From assembly GCA_045226255.1 (NCBI GenBank), contig JBGVCG010000011.1, positions 1 to 64,000 of the forward strand: a stretch of DNA of 64,000 bases. Direction: 5' to 3'. Positions 24,052-33,300 of the stretch are shown one piece after another (within the stretch, counting starts at the first letter, position 1; each line of letters starts with the position of its first letter). Both the position numbers and the translations under genes were made by a program. Source of the stretch: UBA1181 sp045226255 (lineage in GTDB: Bacteria; Bacteroidota; Bacteroidia; Bacteroidales; Paludibacteraceae). The notes beneath the pieces are model-generated. The model was not told the DNA's origin and ran no database searches. It was given only the letters and a program-made list of their open reading frames with translations.

Positions 24052-25299
24052 ATGGAAGCAATTATCACATCTTTATTGGAGACCGACCTGTACAAGTTTT
24101 CTATGGGTCAGGCGATTTTTCATCAATTCCCTGGTTATAAAACCACGTGGACGTTCAAATGCCGCAACAAAGATGTTAAGTTCACATCCGAGATGATCGA
24201 TGAAATCAAGCATCAGCTGCAGGAATATTGCCAATTACGTTTCACGGAGGATGAGTTATCGTACCTTGAAAACATCGGTGCGAAGCGTGACAGCGCCGGC
24301 AACGTCGTCAAGAAGGGGTGGATCAAAGGGTCTTACATTGACTTCCTACGCATTTGGCGACCAAGATACGAGGACTTCGAAATCACTGACAAGGCTGAGT
24401 GCGGCCTTAGCATTGAGGCGAAAGGAACTTGGTTGAACACGAGTATGTACGAGATCCCCACGTTGGCGATCGTGAACGAGGTCTATTTCCGCTACGCCTA
24501 CAACTACGATGAGTTGCGCCAACAGTTTGTCCGCAAACTGAACGAGAAGGTGAACCTTCTGGAGCAGGATGTCTACGAGTTGGGGGCCTTCTCTGAGTTC
24601 GGATTGCGCCGTCGTTTATCTGCGGAGTGCCAGGAGCTGGCGGTCAAGGCTTTGAAGAATGCTAAGATGAACGGGAAGTCTACATTTGTAGGCACCAGCA
24701 ACGTCTTCCTCGCTAAGAAGTATGGATTGATTCCGGTGGGCACCATGGCGCATGAGTGGATCATGTGCGTCGGACAGGGCAACCGCTCTGTCAACCCGGC
24801 CTACTCTAACCTCTATTCGCTGCGCGCTTGGGTCAACGAGTACAAGGTGCAGAATGGCACCGCGCTCACGGACGCGATCACGACCGACTGCTTCCTGCGC
24901 GACTTCGACGAGGAGTTCGCCACGGTATTCAGCGGGGTGCGCCACGACTCAGGCGACCCATACGAGTGGGGAGATAAACTCATCGCCCATTACCAAAAAC
25001 TTGGCATCGACCCGAAGACGAAGACCTTACTCTTCAGCGATAGCCTGAACTTTGAGAAGGCGACGAAGCTAAAGAAATATTTCGAGGGAAAGGCGAAGAC
25101 CGCCTTCGGTATCGGAACGTTCATCGCGAACGACACGGATGTGCCACCACTCAATATTGTCATGAAGACCACCCTTTGTAACAACGGTGACGTGGCGAAG
25201 ATATCTGACACGCCAGGCAAGGGCATGTGCAAGAATCCAGACTACGTCGATTACCTGCAAAGAGCGATCGACTGGAGGATGAACCATCCGGAGATGTGA
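24052..25299 (+). CDS. pncB: nicotinate phosphoribosyltransferase
   Basis: PncB makes nicotinate mononucleotide from nicotinate and PRPP with ATP hydrolysis, the entry step of the Preiss-Handler salvage route. The protein has 415 residues. Typical are SLLETDLYKFSMGQAIF at the N-terminus, LGAFSEFGLRRRLS, FVGTSNVFLAKKYG, GTMAHEWIMCVGQGN (the His region that is phosphorylated in the family) and FSGVRHDSGDPYEWGDK, the PRPP/phosphate-binding loop. It is first gene of a pncB - Nudix - nadE/pncA cluster. Confidence 0.95.
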   Translation: MEAIITSLLETDLYKFSMGQAIFHQFPGYKTTWTFKCRNKDVKFTSEMIDEIKHQLQEYCQLRFTEDELSYLENIGAKRDSAGNVVKKGWIKGSYIDFLRIWRPRYEDFEITDKAECGLSIEAKGTWLNTSMYEIPTLAIVNEVYFRYAYNYDELRQQFVRKLNEKVNLLEQDVYELGAFSEFGLRRRLSAECQELAVKALKNAKMNGKSTFVGTSNVFLAKKYGLIPVGTMAHEWIMCVGQGNRSVNPAYSNLYSLRAWVNEYKVQNGTALTDAITTDCFLRDFDEEFATVFSGVRHDSGDPYEWGDKLIAHYQKLGIDPKTKTLLFSDSLNFEKATKLKKYFEGKAKTAFGIGTFIANDTDVPPLNIVMKTTLCNNGDVAKISDTPGKGMCKNPDYVDYLQRAIDWRMNHPEM

Positions 25300-25340
25300 T
25301 CCGAACATGGATCGTTAGTATTCAATCATTACGAAACAAT

Positions 25341-25370
25341 GGGTTCCGATGATTACGGTCGTCGGAACCC
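25341..25370 (+). other. intergenic RNA hairpin between pncB and the Nudix gene
   Basis: GGGTTCCGA and TCGGAACCC form a perfect 9-bp stem with a 12-base loop, 17 bases before the Nudix ATG. There is no T-run after it, so it is more likely an mRNA processing or stability element, or a translation control, than a terminator. Confidence 0.55.
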
Positions 25371-25386
25371 GTCAAAAATAATAAAT

Positions 25387-25941
25387 ATGATGGATTGGAA
25401 AATAAAAGAGACGGAAGTGTTGCTGAAGACCCCTATCGGAAGTTTTAACACGACGAAGAAGGTGGACCCGAAGGGAGTGGAGCGGAAGTATATTTCTATG
25501 AAGGCTCCCGACTGGGTTTGTGCCATTGTGCAATTGGGAGTTGACAGTGACGATTTTGTGATGGTGCGTCAGTTCAGACATGGTATCAACCATGAGGTGG
25601 TGGAATATCCGTCTGGAATGGTGGACGAAGGCGAACAGGCTATTCAGGCCCTCTACCGCGAATTGGACGAGGAATTGGGCATTACGAAGGAGAATGTCCT
25701 TAGCGTCAGCGAATTGTATACGGCGAGCCCTAACCCTGCCTTCATGGAGAACAAGATCACTTGCTATCATGTGGTGGTGAACGGTTACGGGAAGAACCAT
25801 CCGGACGAGGATGAATTCCTGGAGACGGTCATCGTCAAGAAGGCGGACATGGAAGCCATCGTTTGCCAAAACGATTACAATGCGATGATGCGCTTGGCAT
25901 GGGAACATGCGTTGGCCATCGGATTAATTGCAAAAAAGTAG
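25387..25941 (+). CDS. Nudix hydrolase, ADP-ribose pyrophosphatase-like
   Basis: The protein has 184 residues. The Nudix box is complete, starting at GMVDEGEQ and continuing through YRELDEELGI, in agreement with Gx5Ex7REUxEExGU. The preceding FVMVRQFRHGINHEVVEYPSG segment (RQFR, E-P-x-G) is the pattern of ADP-ribose and related NDP-X pyrophosphatases. Position between pncB and nadE/pncA suggests that it acts on ADP-ribose, NAD(H) or a precursor, removing breakdown products during NAD turnover; the exact substrate is inference. A start one codon later is possible. Confidence 0.9.
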   Translation: MMDWKIKETEVLLKTPIGSFNTTKKVDPKGVERKYISMKAPDWVCAIVQLGVDSDDFVMVRQFRHGINHEVVEYPSGMVDEGEQAIQALYRELDEELGITKENVLSVSELYTASPNPAFMENKITCYHVVVNGYGKNHPDEDEFLETVIVKKADMEAIVCQNDYNAMMRLAWEHALAIGLIAKK

Positions 25942-25976
25942 GATTTAAAACTCTAAACTAAAAAGGAGGATAAGTT

Positions 25977-27227
25977 ATGAAGAGGATCAAAGATGAAATG
26001 GTTGCTTGGATCAGGGACTATTTCGCCAAAAACGGAGATAAGGACACGAAGGCGCTGATCGGTATCAGTGGCGGTAAGGACAGTTCTGTGGTGGCTGCGG
26101 CTTGCGTGGAGGCTTTAGGCAAAGAGAGAGTTGTGGGTGTTATGATGCCGAACGGTGTACAGAGCGACATCTCAGACTCTAAACAATTGATCGAGTTCTT
26201 GGGCATCAAGAGCTATGAGGTCAATATCCAGAACGCCTACAAGGGGCTCTCCGACGAGATCTTAGGACAGACCGGTTCGGACTTGACCGCACAGTTCAAG
26301 ACGAACACTCCATCCAGACTGAGGATGGCTACCCTTTACGGTGTAGCCGCCATCATCGGCAACTGCCGTATCTCTAACAACGGCAACCTGTCTGAGTGCC
26401 TCATGGGTTACTTCACCTTGTGGGGTGATGGTGCGGGCGATTTCGCTCCGTTGGCAAACCTCTACGTAAACGACGTGATAAACTTAGGCCTTGAACTAGG
26501 CTTGCCGGAACACTTCGTCAGAAAAGCACCTTCTGATGGTATGTGCGGGAAGACGGACGAAGAGAACCTCGGCTTCACCTACGCCGATGTGGAGAAGGTG
26601 GCAAGGGGTAGATTCAACGAAGTGGACCCAGCCGTGGCTCAGAAAATCGAGCAGAAAATCAAGGGCATGAGCTGGAAAACGAAGCTACTGAACTTGCCTA
26701 AATTCGTTCCTTCCCAGAAGGTGTTGGCCATCATCGACGCACAGAACGACTTCATCGACGGTAGCATGGGCGTCGGCACGGAGAAGTGGAACAAGGCGAA
26801 GAAAGCGATCTTCGACCTTGTGAAACAAGAGGACTACGATAAAATCATCTTCACGAAAGACTGGCATCCAACGAACCACTGCTCTTTCAAAGCGCAAGGA
26901 GGCATCTGGCCTAACCACTGCGTACAGGGAGAGAAAGGCGCTGAGATCGATGCGGACTTCGCTCACCTGCAAGTTAGGGCTCTAACGCTCAACAAGGGCA
27001 TGAACAACAGCGTGGAGGAGTACGGTATCAACGTATTGCAGGGACTCACCAACGTGAAGGAGCTGCACCTCGTAGGTTTGTGCTACGACTATTGCGTCGC
27101 GTCTTGCGCCAAAGAGAGCGCCAAGGCTTACCCTGGCGTGAAGGTAGTCATCAAGAAGGCGGGAACCGTCGCTATTGACGAAAACGCAAAACTGGATCTT
27201 GAAGGATTGCCTATCCTCATCGATTAA
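25977..27227 (+). CDS. NAD synthetase-nicotinamidase fusion (NadE-PncA)
   Basis: The protein has 416 residues and two enzymes. Residues 1 to about 238 are an ammonia-dependent NAD synthetase: ALIGISGGKDSSVVAA with the ATP-pyrophosphatase P-loop at 31-37, NGVQSDISDSKQLIEFLG, and RMATLYGVAAIIGNC; there is no glutaminase domain. Residues about 247-416 are a nicotinamidase of the isochorismatase fold: Asp254 (IIDAQNDF), metal ligands in DWHPTNH (295-301), Lys340 (TLNKG) and Cys373 (GLCYDYCVASC) give the Asp-Lys-Cys triad and the metal site. Both halves therefore look active. A strong AAGGAGG precedes the ATG. The protein would carry out the first (nicotinamide to nicotinate) and the last (deamido-NAD to NAD) steps of salvage, with the ammonia released by the first usable in the last. 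Confidence 0.93.
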   Translation: MKRIKDEMVAWIRDYFAKNGDKDTKALIGISGGKDSSVVAAACVEALGKERVVGVMMPNGVQSDISDSKQLIEFLGIKSYEVNIQNAYKGLSDEILGQTGSDLTAQFKTNTPSRLRMATLYGVAAIIGNCRISNNGNLSECLMGYFTLWGDGAGDFAPLANLYVNDVINLGLELGLPEHFVRKAPSDGMCGKTDEENLGFTYADVEKVARGRFNEVDPAVAQKIEQKIKGMSWKTKLLNLPKFVPSQKVLAIIDAQNDFIDGSMGVGTEKWNKAKKAIFDLVKQEDYDKIIFTKDWHPTNHCSFKAQGGIWPNHCVQGEKGAEIDADFAHLQVRALTLNKGMNNSVEEYGINVLQGLTNVKELHLVGLCYDYCVASCAKESAKAYPGVKVVIKKAGTVAIDENAKLDLEGLPILID

Positions 27228-27454
27228 GGACGTAGGCAAACACCACCTTTGGAGAAGGTACCCTCAACTGAGGTAATCCCTTCCCAGACATAAAAGATTC
27301 ATAATCAAAATTTCACAGGGCGAGAAGCTGGCCGACCCCATCAGTCAGTTTCCCGCCCTATTTATATTCGCACATATACTGCGAAGAATAAAAAAATCAA
27401 CTTGTTGACTATTGTACAGAAAAGACATGTTGGTAAATTTTTTCAGACAATCAC
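27228..27454 (+). other. gap after nadE/pncA with a probable terminator
   Basis: AGGGCG (27317-27322) pairs with CGCCCT (27354-27359), with further pairing inside, followed by ATTTATATTC: a weak terminator. The remaining bases show no gene. Confidence 0.45.
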
Positions 27455-27486
27455 TTTGATTTTAGATAATATTACAACTATATTTG
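27455..27486 (+). promoter_or_regulatory. promoter of the T9SS-tail protein gene, with a long leader
   Basis: TTTG (27455-27458), a 20-base spacer and TATATTTG (27479-27486). Transcription would start near 27493, leaving about 210 untranslated bases before 27706, similar in length to the leader of the serpin array. Confidence 0.65.
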
Positions 27487-27705
27487 CATAGAATTTATCT
27501 AATAACAGTGTTGATGTGTGTAAAAACACGTGAATATTTACAAATGTGTATGTAAGTAAGTGTCCGTTAGCGGAAGTTGAAGAGTGAATTTTGGTTGTTT
27601 ATTGTGTATGTTTCCATGGATTTTCACGCTTGCTTTCTCCTTTGTAAATTGACGAAAGATAATTTTTGTGTTAAAGTAAATTATAACCATTATTAAACAT
27701 TTACT

Positions 27706-28167
27706 ATGCTAAAGCAAGTTTTCATGCTGGCGACGTTGACGGGGGTGCCGATACTATGTCACTCCCAGGCGAACGTCTACAGTTCGGCGGGCGAGAAGGT
27801 CGAAAACAACATGGTGCTCTCCCACGTGGTGGGGAATGTAGTGACCATGGAAGCGGAGGACGGTTCTCTTTCCACGGGTAACCTCATCCAGTACAGCGTG
27901 GCGACCACCACCGGTCTGGGAATCACCGACGTCGAGCTACTTTCGGTCTATCCGAACCCCACTAAAGATGTGCTCGTACTAAAGACGGGCGAGTTGAAGA
28001 ATCTGACGATGGTCTTGACCGATGCGGAGGGACAACAGTTGTTGGCCGCCCCGGTGAGGGACAGCGAGACACGCATCGACTTCTCCCGCTATGCATCCGG
28101 GCTTTACCACCTCACGCTGACAAGCGGTGAAACGGTGGTCAAGACATTCAGTATCGTCAAGAAATGA
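27706..28167 (+). CDS. small secreted protein made mostly of a T9SS type A sorting domain
   Basis: The protein has 153 residues. A signal peptide (MLKQVFMLATLTGVPILCHSQ) is followed by only some 50 residues of mature sequence and then a T9SS C-terminal domain: SVYPNPTKDVLVLKTGE, a Gln-rich turn, RYASGLYHLTLTSGE and VVKTFSIVKK. So little cargo is left that it may be a structural subunit, a surface-anchored peptide or a remnant. It lies 80 bases before the next gene on the same strand; such a small CTD protein ahead of a larger secreted protein suggests joint export, which is inference. Confidence 0.75.
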   Translation: MLKQVFMLATLTGVPILCHSQANVYSSAGEKVENNMVLSHVVGNVVTMEAEDGSLSTGNLIQYSVATTTGLGITDVELLSVYPNPTKDVLVLKTGELKNLTMVLTDAEGQQLLAAPVRDSETRIDFSRYASGLYHLTLTSGETVVKTFSIVKK

Positions 28168-28247
28168 CGGGACAGAGGCTCTATGTCTCTCTGTCATCAC
28201 AACTATCCAGAAAAACATAAAAACAATTAATTATTAAGTTATTACAT

Positions 28248-30620
28248 ATGAAAAAAATTTTTACAATTGTCGCAATGACATTGTTGTGGATAGTGTCGCT
28301 ATCGGCGCAAATTCCACAAAAGCTCACTTATCAGGCTGTAATACGCGATGTTGTGGGTAATGTGATCACCAACCAGGATCTGGCTGTACAGATCTCCATC
28401 CTGCAAGGTTCGTTGGAAGGCCCTGTTGTCTATTCCGAGAACCACACCACCAGCACGACCGTCAACGGAGTGATCACGCTTGAGGTCGGAGGCGGAAAGA
28501 CGTCGTACGACTTCACCTCCATTGATTGGAGCAACGGACCGTTCTACATCCGCTCCACGGCCGAGCTGAACGGCAAGAGCATCTCCGTCACTTCTCAGTT
28601 ACTGAGCGTCCCTTACGCATTGTATGCGCAGAGGTCATTCTTCGCGAACAAGGTGGACGAGCAATTCCTGGAGGACATCATCGCAGCCAGAATACAGAGC
28701 GCCTTAGATGAGCAGAACGCAGCATGGGAAGACAAGATCCAGAGCGCCCTGAATGAAAGGGATGCGATCTGGGGAAGCAAGCTCGAGGCGCTTGAGGCGG
28801 CTTTGGACTCCATCTCTGCCCAGCTGACCGTATCACCGGTCGACACGATTCCTAGCGACACCATCCCAAGCGATACCATCCCTACCGATACAACCACCAT
28901 CCCTAGCGACACCATTCCAGTTGACACGGTAAGTGTAGACACCACTTTCAAGTCGGCCGCCATAAATGATGTATTGCCAGGCATATTCTCCATGGGAAAA
29001 AATCTGAAAGTGCATTTCTCCAGAGGTATTTTGCAATACCACGGGGAAAAGGGAATGATAAGGTTCGCCAAAAACCAATTCGATAATCCAGGAAGGAAAT
29101 ATACAGATTTTTGCCACTATCCTCCTAAAGCATGGATTGACCATTTTGAGCATGGTTCTCTGTCCGAAATAGCATGTCCATGTTTATCCTGGGATCGTGA
29201 TCAAGCACTATACGGCAACGGCTATGATGTTGACGCCAACGCAATACAAAACATAGGGGAATGGAATGTTCCTTCTATATCAAATTGGTATTATATCCTA
29301 TCAGAAAGGGAAAGGGCAGACAGCCTCTATTCGAAGGCAGAAGTGGCTGGAGTAAAAGGATACGTCCTCCTGCCAGACGATTGGAAAACACCTGCCGATT
29401 TAACCTTTACCCCAAAAACAGAGACTTGCTCAGGCAATGTCTATGACAAAAAAACATGGGAAAAGATGGAAGCCTTGGGCGCTGTCTTCATGCCATGCGA
29501 CAGATATTGGTCCTGGATGTTGATGGGGGCATTTTTGAACTTTTCCGCCGACCATGCATATCCTATAGAAAAAGATTATTGGGATTATGAAAACGATTTT
29601 ATCGTGTGGGATGAATACTACTGCAGATCAATAAACGCCTATCGTCTAGTTGTACCAGACAGCATTGCTGTTAAGATCATGAGTGAAGAGCCAACAGAAA
29701 AGGAGGAAATCGAAGACGAAGAGGATCCGTCCACACCGAGCACTTATCTTCCTGACGAGCCAACTGATTTATCAAACGTTGATATGAAGGCAGGACTCCT
29801 TCACGGAAAATTCTCCGTGTCGGAAACCAAACAAGTAAATTTCTCGCAAGGAAATCTACAGTATAACAAAGATTCAAAAATTTGGCGCTTCGCCGACAAA
29901 CAGTACTCTCATATACAAAGCAAAAATTGGTGGGGATCACAACTTGAGATAGCAGACGACGGATGGTTAGACAATTTCACTTGGGCTTCGTCAGGATTCG
30001 CTTGTGACCCTCTTCAATATTTCGAACATGATGAGAGCTATGGGCAATGTCTAGAGGAAAAAGATCTCGCAGGCACCAAATTCGATTGGGGAGTAAACAA
30101 TCCAATCATCAACGGAGGCAACACTCCAAACATCTGGCGTACACCTACAAAGGAGGAATGGGGATACCTCATAAAAAGAGTAAAGGATGGGAAAAAACTC
30201 TGCTACCCTGGCGTTGTTTGTCGAAACACTGGACTAATTCTCTTACCTGACGATTGGGAATTCGAACCGGAGCTTCCTGATTCAGACACACTTGAAGAGG
30301 ATATGTTTAAACCACCTTACGAAAGTAACGTATATACAGAAGAAGTATGGACTCGTATGGAAGCCAAAGGTGCAGTCTTTTTGCCTAGTGCAGGATTGGT
30401 TCTCACTAGTTATTTTTGGGACATAGATGACGTTGGAACCACCAGATGGGTAGAAGGTTCTTATTGGTCCACTACCCCATCAGCATTGTGCATAAGCGTA
30501 GATTCCCAGGATGGCGCCGACGGATATTATGGATATTATTATGACATTCTTTTTAGGGTACTGGGCAACCGTACTAAATATGGAAGTTCCGTCCGCCTAG
30601 TACGTGACGTGACAGAATAA
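28248..30620 (+). CDS. secreted multidomain surface protein with two FGE/FISUMP-like repeats
   Basis: The protein has 790 residues. Signal peptide MKKIFTIVAMTLLWIVSLSAQ, then a Bacteroidota N-terminal beta domain starting KLTYQAVIRDVVGNVI (residues about 20-125) of the type found in fibre-like proteins, a short coiled coil (about 140-190), and a linker of SDTIP/TDT repeats (about 200-230). Two copies of a 240-280 residue domain follow, opening with PGIFSMGKNLKVHFSRG and HGKFSVSETKQVNFSQGNLQ, each containing LPDDW and ending near WVEGSYWSTTPS and SSVRLVRDV. These resemble domains of the formylglycine-enzyme-like superfamily common in gut Bacteroidales. The role is unknown; adhesion or matrix binding is a guess. 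Confidence 0.75.
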   Translation: MKKIFTIVAMTLLWIVSLSAQIPQKLTYQAVIRDVVGNVITNQDLAVQISILQGSLEGPVVYSENHTTSTTVNGVITLEVGGGKTSYDFTSIDWSNGPFYIRSTAELNGKSISVTSQLLSVPYALYAQRSFFANKVDEQFLEDIIAARIQSALDEQNAAWEDKIQSALNERDAIWGSKLEALEAALDSISAQLTVSPVDTIPSDTIPSDTIPTDTTTIPSDTIPVDTVSVDTTFKSAAINDVLPGIFSMGKNLKVHFSRGILQYHGEKGMIRFAKNQFDNPGRKYTDFCHYPPKAWIDHFEHGSLSEIACPCLSWDRDQALYGNGYDVDANAIQNIGEWNVPSISNWYYILSERERADSLYSKAEVAGVKGYVLLPDDWKTPADLTFTPKTETCSGNVYDKKTWEKMEALGAVFMPCDRYWSWMLMGAFLNFSADHAYPIEKDYWDYENDFIVWDEYYCRSINAYRLVVPDSIAVKIMSEEPTEKEEIEDEEDPSTPSTYLPDEPTDLSNVDMKAGLLHGKFSVSETKQVNFSQGNLQYNKDSKIWRFADKQYSHIQSKNWWGSQLEIADDGWLDNFTWASSGFACDPLQYFEHDESYGQCLEEKDLAGTKFDWGVNNPIINGGNTPNIWRTPTKEEWGYLIKRVKDGKKLCYPGVVCRNTGLILLPDDWEFEPELPDSDTLEEDMFKPPYESNVYTEEVWTRMEAKGAVFLPSAGLVLTSYFWDIDDVGTTRWVEGSYWSTTPSALCISVDSQDGADGYYGYYYDILFRVLGNRTKYGSSVRLVRDVTE

Positions 30621-30682
30621 ATCCAGGACAGCCCCGATTGGGTCTATTGGTTCCCCATAGATTCCCATCAGGTACAATTATG

Positions 30683-30731
30683 GCAAGCCCCCCAAGCAGA
30701 TTTAGCGTCTGCAGGGGGGCTTGCTTATTTA
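30683..30731 (+). terminator. strong rho-independent terminator
   Basis: GCAAGCCCCCC pairs perfectly with GGGGGGCTTGC, with a second small stem (GCAGA/TCTGC) in the loop, followed by TTATTTAT. Confidence 0.85.
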
Positions 30732-30888
30732 TAGTCCCCTTAACGCAAAAAAGAGTGTGGAGCAGAGGAATAATGTCATAGGAATCCATATATTTGTAAA
30801 AGTATCGGACTCTAATATTATCTACAAAAATCCGTACCCATATCAGTAAGAAACCCCAAAGATCACTTCCCTAAAAATCCATAGCACT

Positions 30889-33237
30889 ATGAATTATTCC
30901 GTAAGCAATAGCACACTGACTTATCACGACGATGTCGAGACCATAAGGTGGGCTGACACTCCTAGGGACATGGACAAAATCAAGCGCATTGTCTTCCCCA
31001 GCTCCGTGAAAAGGATCAGAAAAGAGGTTTTCAAGGAGATGGAAGCGTTGGAGGAAATTGTCTTCTCAGAAGGGTTGGAAGACATCGGGGAGAGGGCTTT
31101 CGCGGGTTGTCCACGCTTGAAGGAGGTCATTTTCCCCAAAGGGCTTAAAGACATCGAGGGAAACGCTTTTTCAGGATGTACCGCCTTGGAGCGCATCGCC
31201 ATCCACCCGGGGACACAGGAGATCAACGTCTGGGACGAGGCCTTCGCCAACTGCGTCAACCTACGGGAGGTGGAGATGGACGATACGATAGATTACACTT
31301 GCTTCAGGCCCAATGCCTTCAAGAACACCGCTTTCCTGGCCAATCTACGTCAGAAAGACCCGCTGGTGGTCATCCACGGAGAGGTGATCGACGGGAAGAC
31401 GTGCCAAGGCGATCTGGTCATACCCGCCCACGTGAAGGGAATCTGCTGTGGTGCCTTCTCCGACAACAAGAAGCTCACCAGCGTCGTCGTGCCGGACACG
31501 GTGGAATACGTTTCCTTCTCGGCTTTCGAAGGCTGCACTTCGCTGAGGAGGGTTGTGTTGCCGGCCAACATGAAAAACCTGTCCGAAGCCACTTTCAGGA
31601 ACTGCACCTCGTTGGAGGAGGTTGTGCTCCCGACGTGCGAAGATCTGAACATATACGGCTACGCGTTCCATAACACCCCCTACCAAAAGAATCGACAGAA
31701 GGAAGGCAGCCCATTCATCCTCAACGGGTGGGTGGTCGACGGATCATCCTGCAAGGGGGAGGTGCACCTCTCTGGCATAAAAGGCATATCGTCCTCCGCT
31801 TTTCACCTCAATCATGAGATCACCAAGGTGGTAGTCGGCGAAGGATGCAAGGTGATAAATAGGGAAGCCTTCAAGGATTGCCTCGCTCTCAGGGAAGTCA
31901 CGCTTCCCGATTCATTGAGAAAGCTCGGAGTCTCAGCCTTCAGGAACTGCCACCAACTGGCTAAGATAAACATCCCCGAAGGGATAGAAACCATTCCTCA
32001 GGATGCGTTCGATAGCTGCGTATCGTTGACGACGCTCACGCTGCCCCACTCTTTGAAGGAAATAGAGCGCGGAGCGTTCGACAATTGCCTGAAACTCAAG
32101 AAACTGGAGATCGGTCCGAAGGTAAAGGTGGCCTCTCGATACTTCGAGAAGGACGAGTCCCCTTTCATAGGATGCGTCGTCACGGCAAAGACCGTAAAAG
32201 ACAGCCTGGAGAATTACCATGAGGGGCAGGAAAAATGCCTCATCGTGAAGGAAGAGAAATACATGGGTAGGGAAGACATTGTGGTGGCGGTCATTCCAGA
32301 GGGGGTGAAAGCCATCGGGTGTAATGCGTTCTACGCTTGCAGAAACCTGAAGAAAGTGGTGTTCCCCGACAGCCTCGAAATGATTGACCGTAACGCTTTT
32401 AATGATTGCAAAGAGTTGGAAGAAATTATCCTCCCCGAGCATTTGGAAGAGATCGGAGAGAACGCGTTTACTGATTGCGAGAACTTAAAGCGCATTGTGC
32501 TCCCGGATAGTTTAAAACGCATCGACAGATCCGCATTCTATGAGTGTACCCATCTGACGAATATAGTTCTTCCGAAGAGCCTGGAAAGGATTGGTGGCGG
32601 GTGTTTCAGGAATTGTGAAAGGCTGGAAACATTTAGTTGGCCCGCTAGCATAGAAACCATTGAAGAAGGGATGTTTTCACATTGCCAATCATTGGAACAC
32701 TTGGAGATCCCTGAGGGTGTAACCTCCATGGAAGGAAGCATAGTCGACGGGTGTGTAAGGCTCAAAACCATTCGGATACCACCCACCATCAAAGAGATTT
32801 CGGAACATACATTCCATAGTTCGTGCTTGGAGGAGGTTGTGTTGTCGGAAGGGGTGGAGACCATAAAGAGCAATGCCTTTGAGGATTGCAAATCGTTACG
32901 TTCCATCAACTTCCCCTCTTCCCTGAAAAGGATCGAGGCTTGGGCGTTTACGGGATGCGACCAGTTGCAATGCCCGAAGGATCTGGAGAATGTGTCAGTG
33001 GACAGGGATGCCTTCAAGCGTAGTTTCCAGACCGCCCTCCACGATATAAACAGAGATTACCAAATCATCCCTCTCGTAATAGCGATGGCCATTGTCTCCT
33101 GCATATTGTTCCTTCTCTTCAACTTCTCTTGGTGGGTGACATTATTGCTGGCGGTGGCGGTTGTCCTAGGCTGTGTACTGTTGATGTTCGTTTTTATATT
33201 TCTATTTTATCTTCTATTTTACAGATATTCGATATGA
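30889..33237 (+). CDS. BspA-like leucine-rich repeat protein with C-terminal membrane anchor
   Basis: The protein has 782 residues. From residue 30 to about 700 it is a long run of LRR_5 (BspA/TpLRR) repeats of 23 residues with the consensus LxxIxLPxSLxxIxxxAFxxCxxL. There is no signal peptide. The last 75 residues hold two strong membrane helices (VIAMAIVSCILFLLFNF and WVTLLLAVAVVLGCVLLMFVFIF). Either the LRR domain faces the cytoplasm and is tethered by its tail, or the tail acts as an unusual export signal; this is unlike the exported BspA proteins. It lies 63 bases before an HXXEE membrane protein on the same strand. Confidence 0.8.
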   Translation: MNYSVSNSTLTYHDDVETIRWADTPRDMDKIKRIVFPSSVKRIRKEVFKEMEALEEIVFSEGLEDIGERAFAGCPRLKEVIFPKGLKDIEGNAFSGCTALERIAIHPGTQEINVWDEAFANCVNLREVEMDDTIDYTCFRPNAFKNTAFLANLRQKDPLVVIHGEVIDGKTCQGDLVIPAHVKGICCGAFSDNKKLTSVVVPDTVEYVSFSAFEGCTSLRRVVLPANMKNLSEATFRNCTSLEEVVLPTCEDLNIYGYAFHNTPYQKNRQKEGSPFILNGWVVDGSSCKGEVHLSGIKGISSSAFHLNHEITKVVVGEGCKVINREAFKDCLALREVTLPDSLRKLGVSAFRNCHQLAKINIPEGIETIPQDAFDSCVSLTTLTLPHSLKEIERGAFDNCLKLKKLEIGPKVKVASRYFEKDESPFIGCVVTAKTVKDSLENYHEGQEKCLIVKEEKYMGREDIVVAVIPEGVKAIGCNAFYACRNLKKVVFPDSLEMIDRNAFNDCKELEEIILPEHLEEIGENAFTDCENLKRIVLPDSLKRIDRSAFYECTHLTNIVLPKSLERIGGGCFRNCERLETFSWPASIETIEEGMFSHCQSLEHLEIPEGVTSMEGSIVDGCVRLKTIRIPPTIKEISEHTFHSSCLEEVVLSEGVETIKSNAFEDCKSLRSINFPSSLKRIEAWAFTGCDQLQCPKDLENVSVDRDAFKRSFQTALHDINRDYQIIPLVIAMAIVSCILFLLFNFSWWVTLLLAVAVVLGCVLLMFVFIFLFYLLFYRYSI

Positions 33238-33300
33238 TATGACTATCCTATGATAGTACTTATTGATTAATTATTTCACTTATACACAATAGATTACAAA

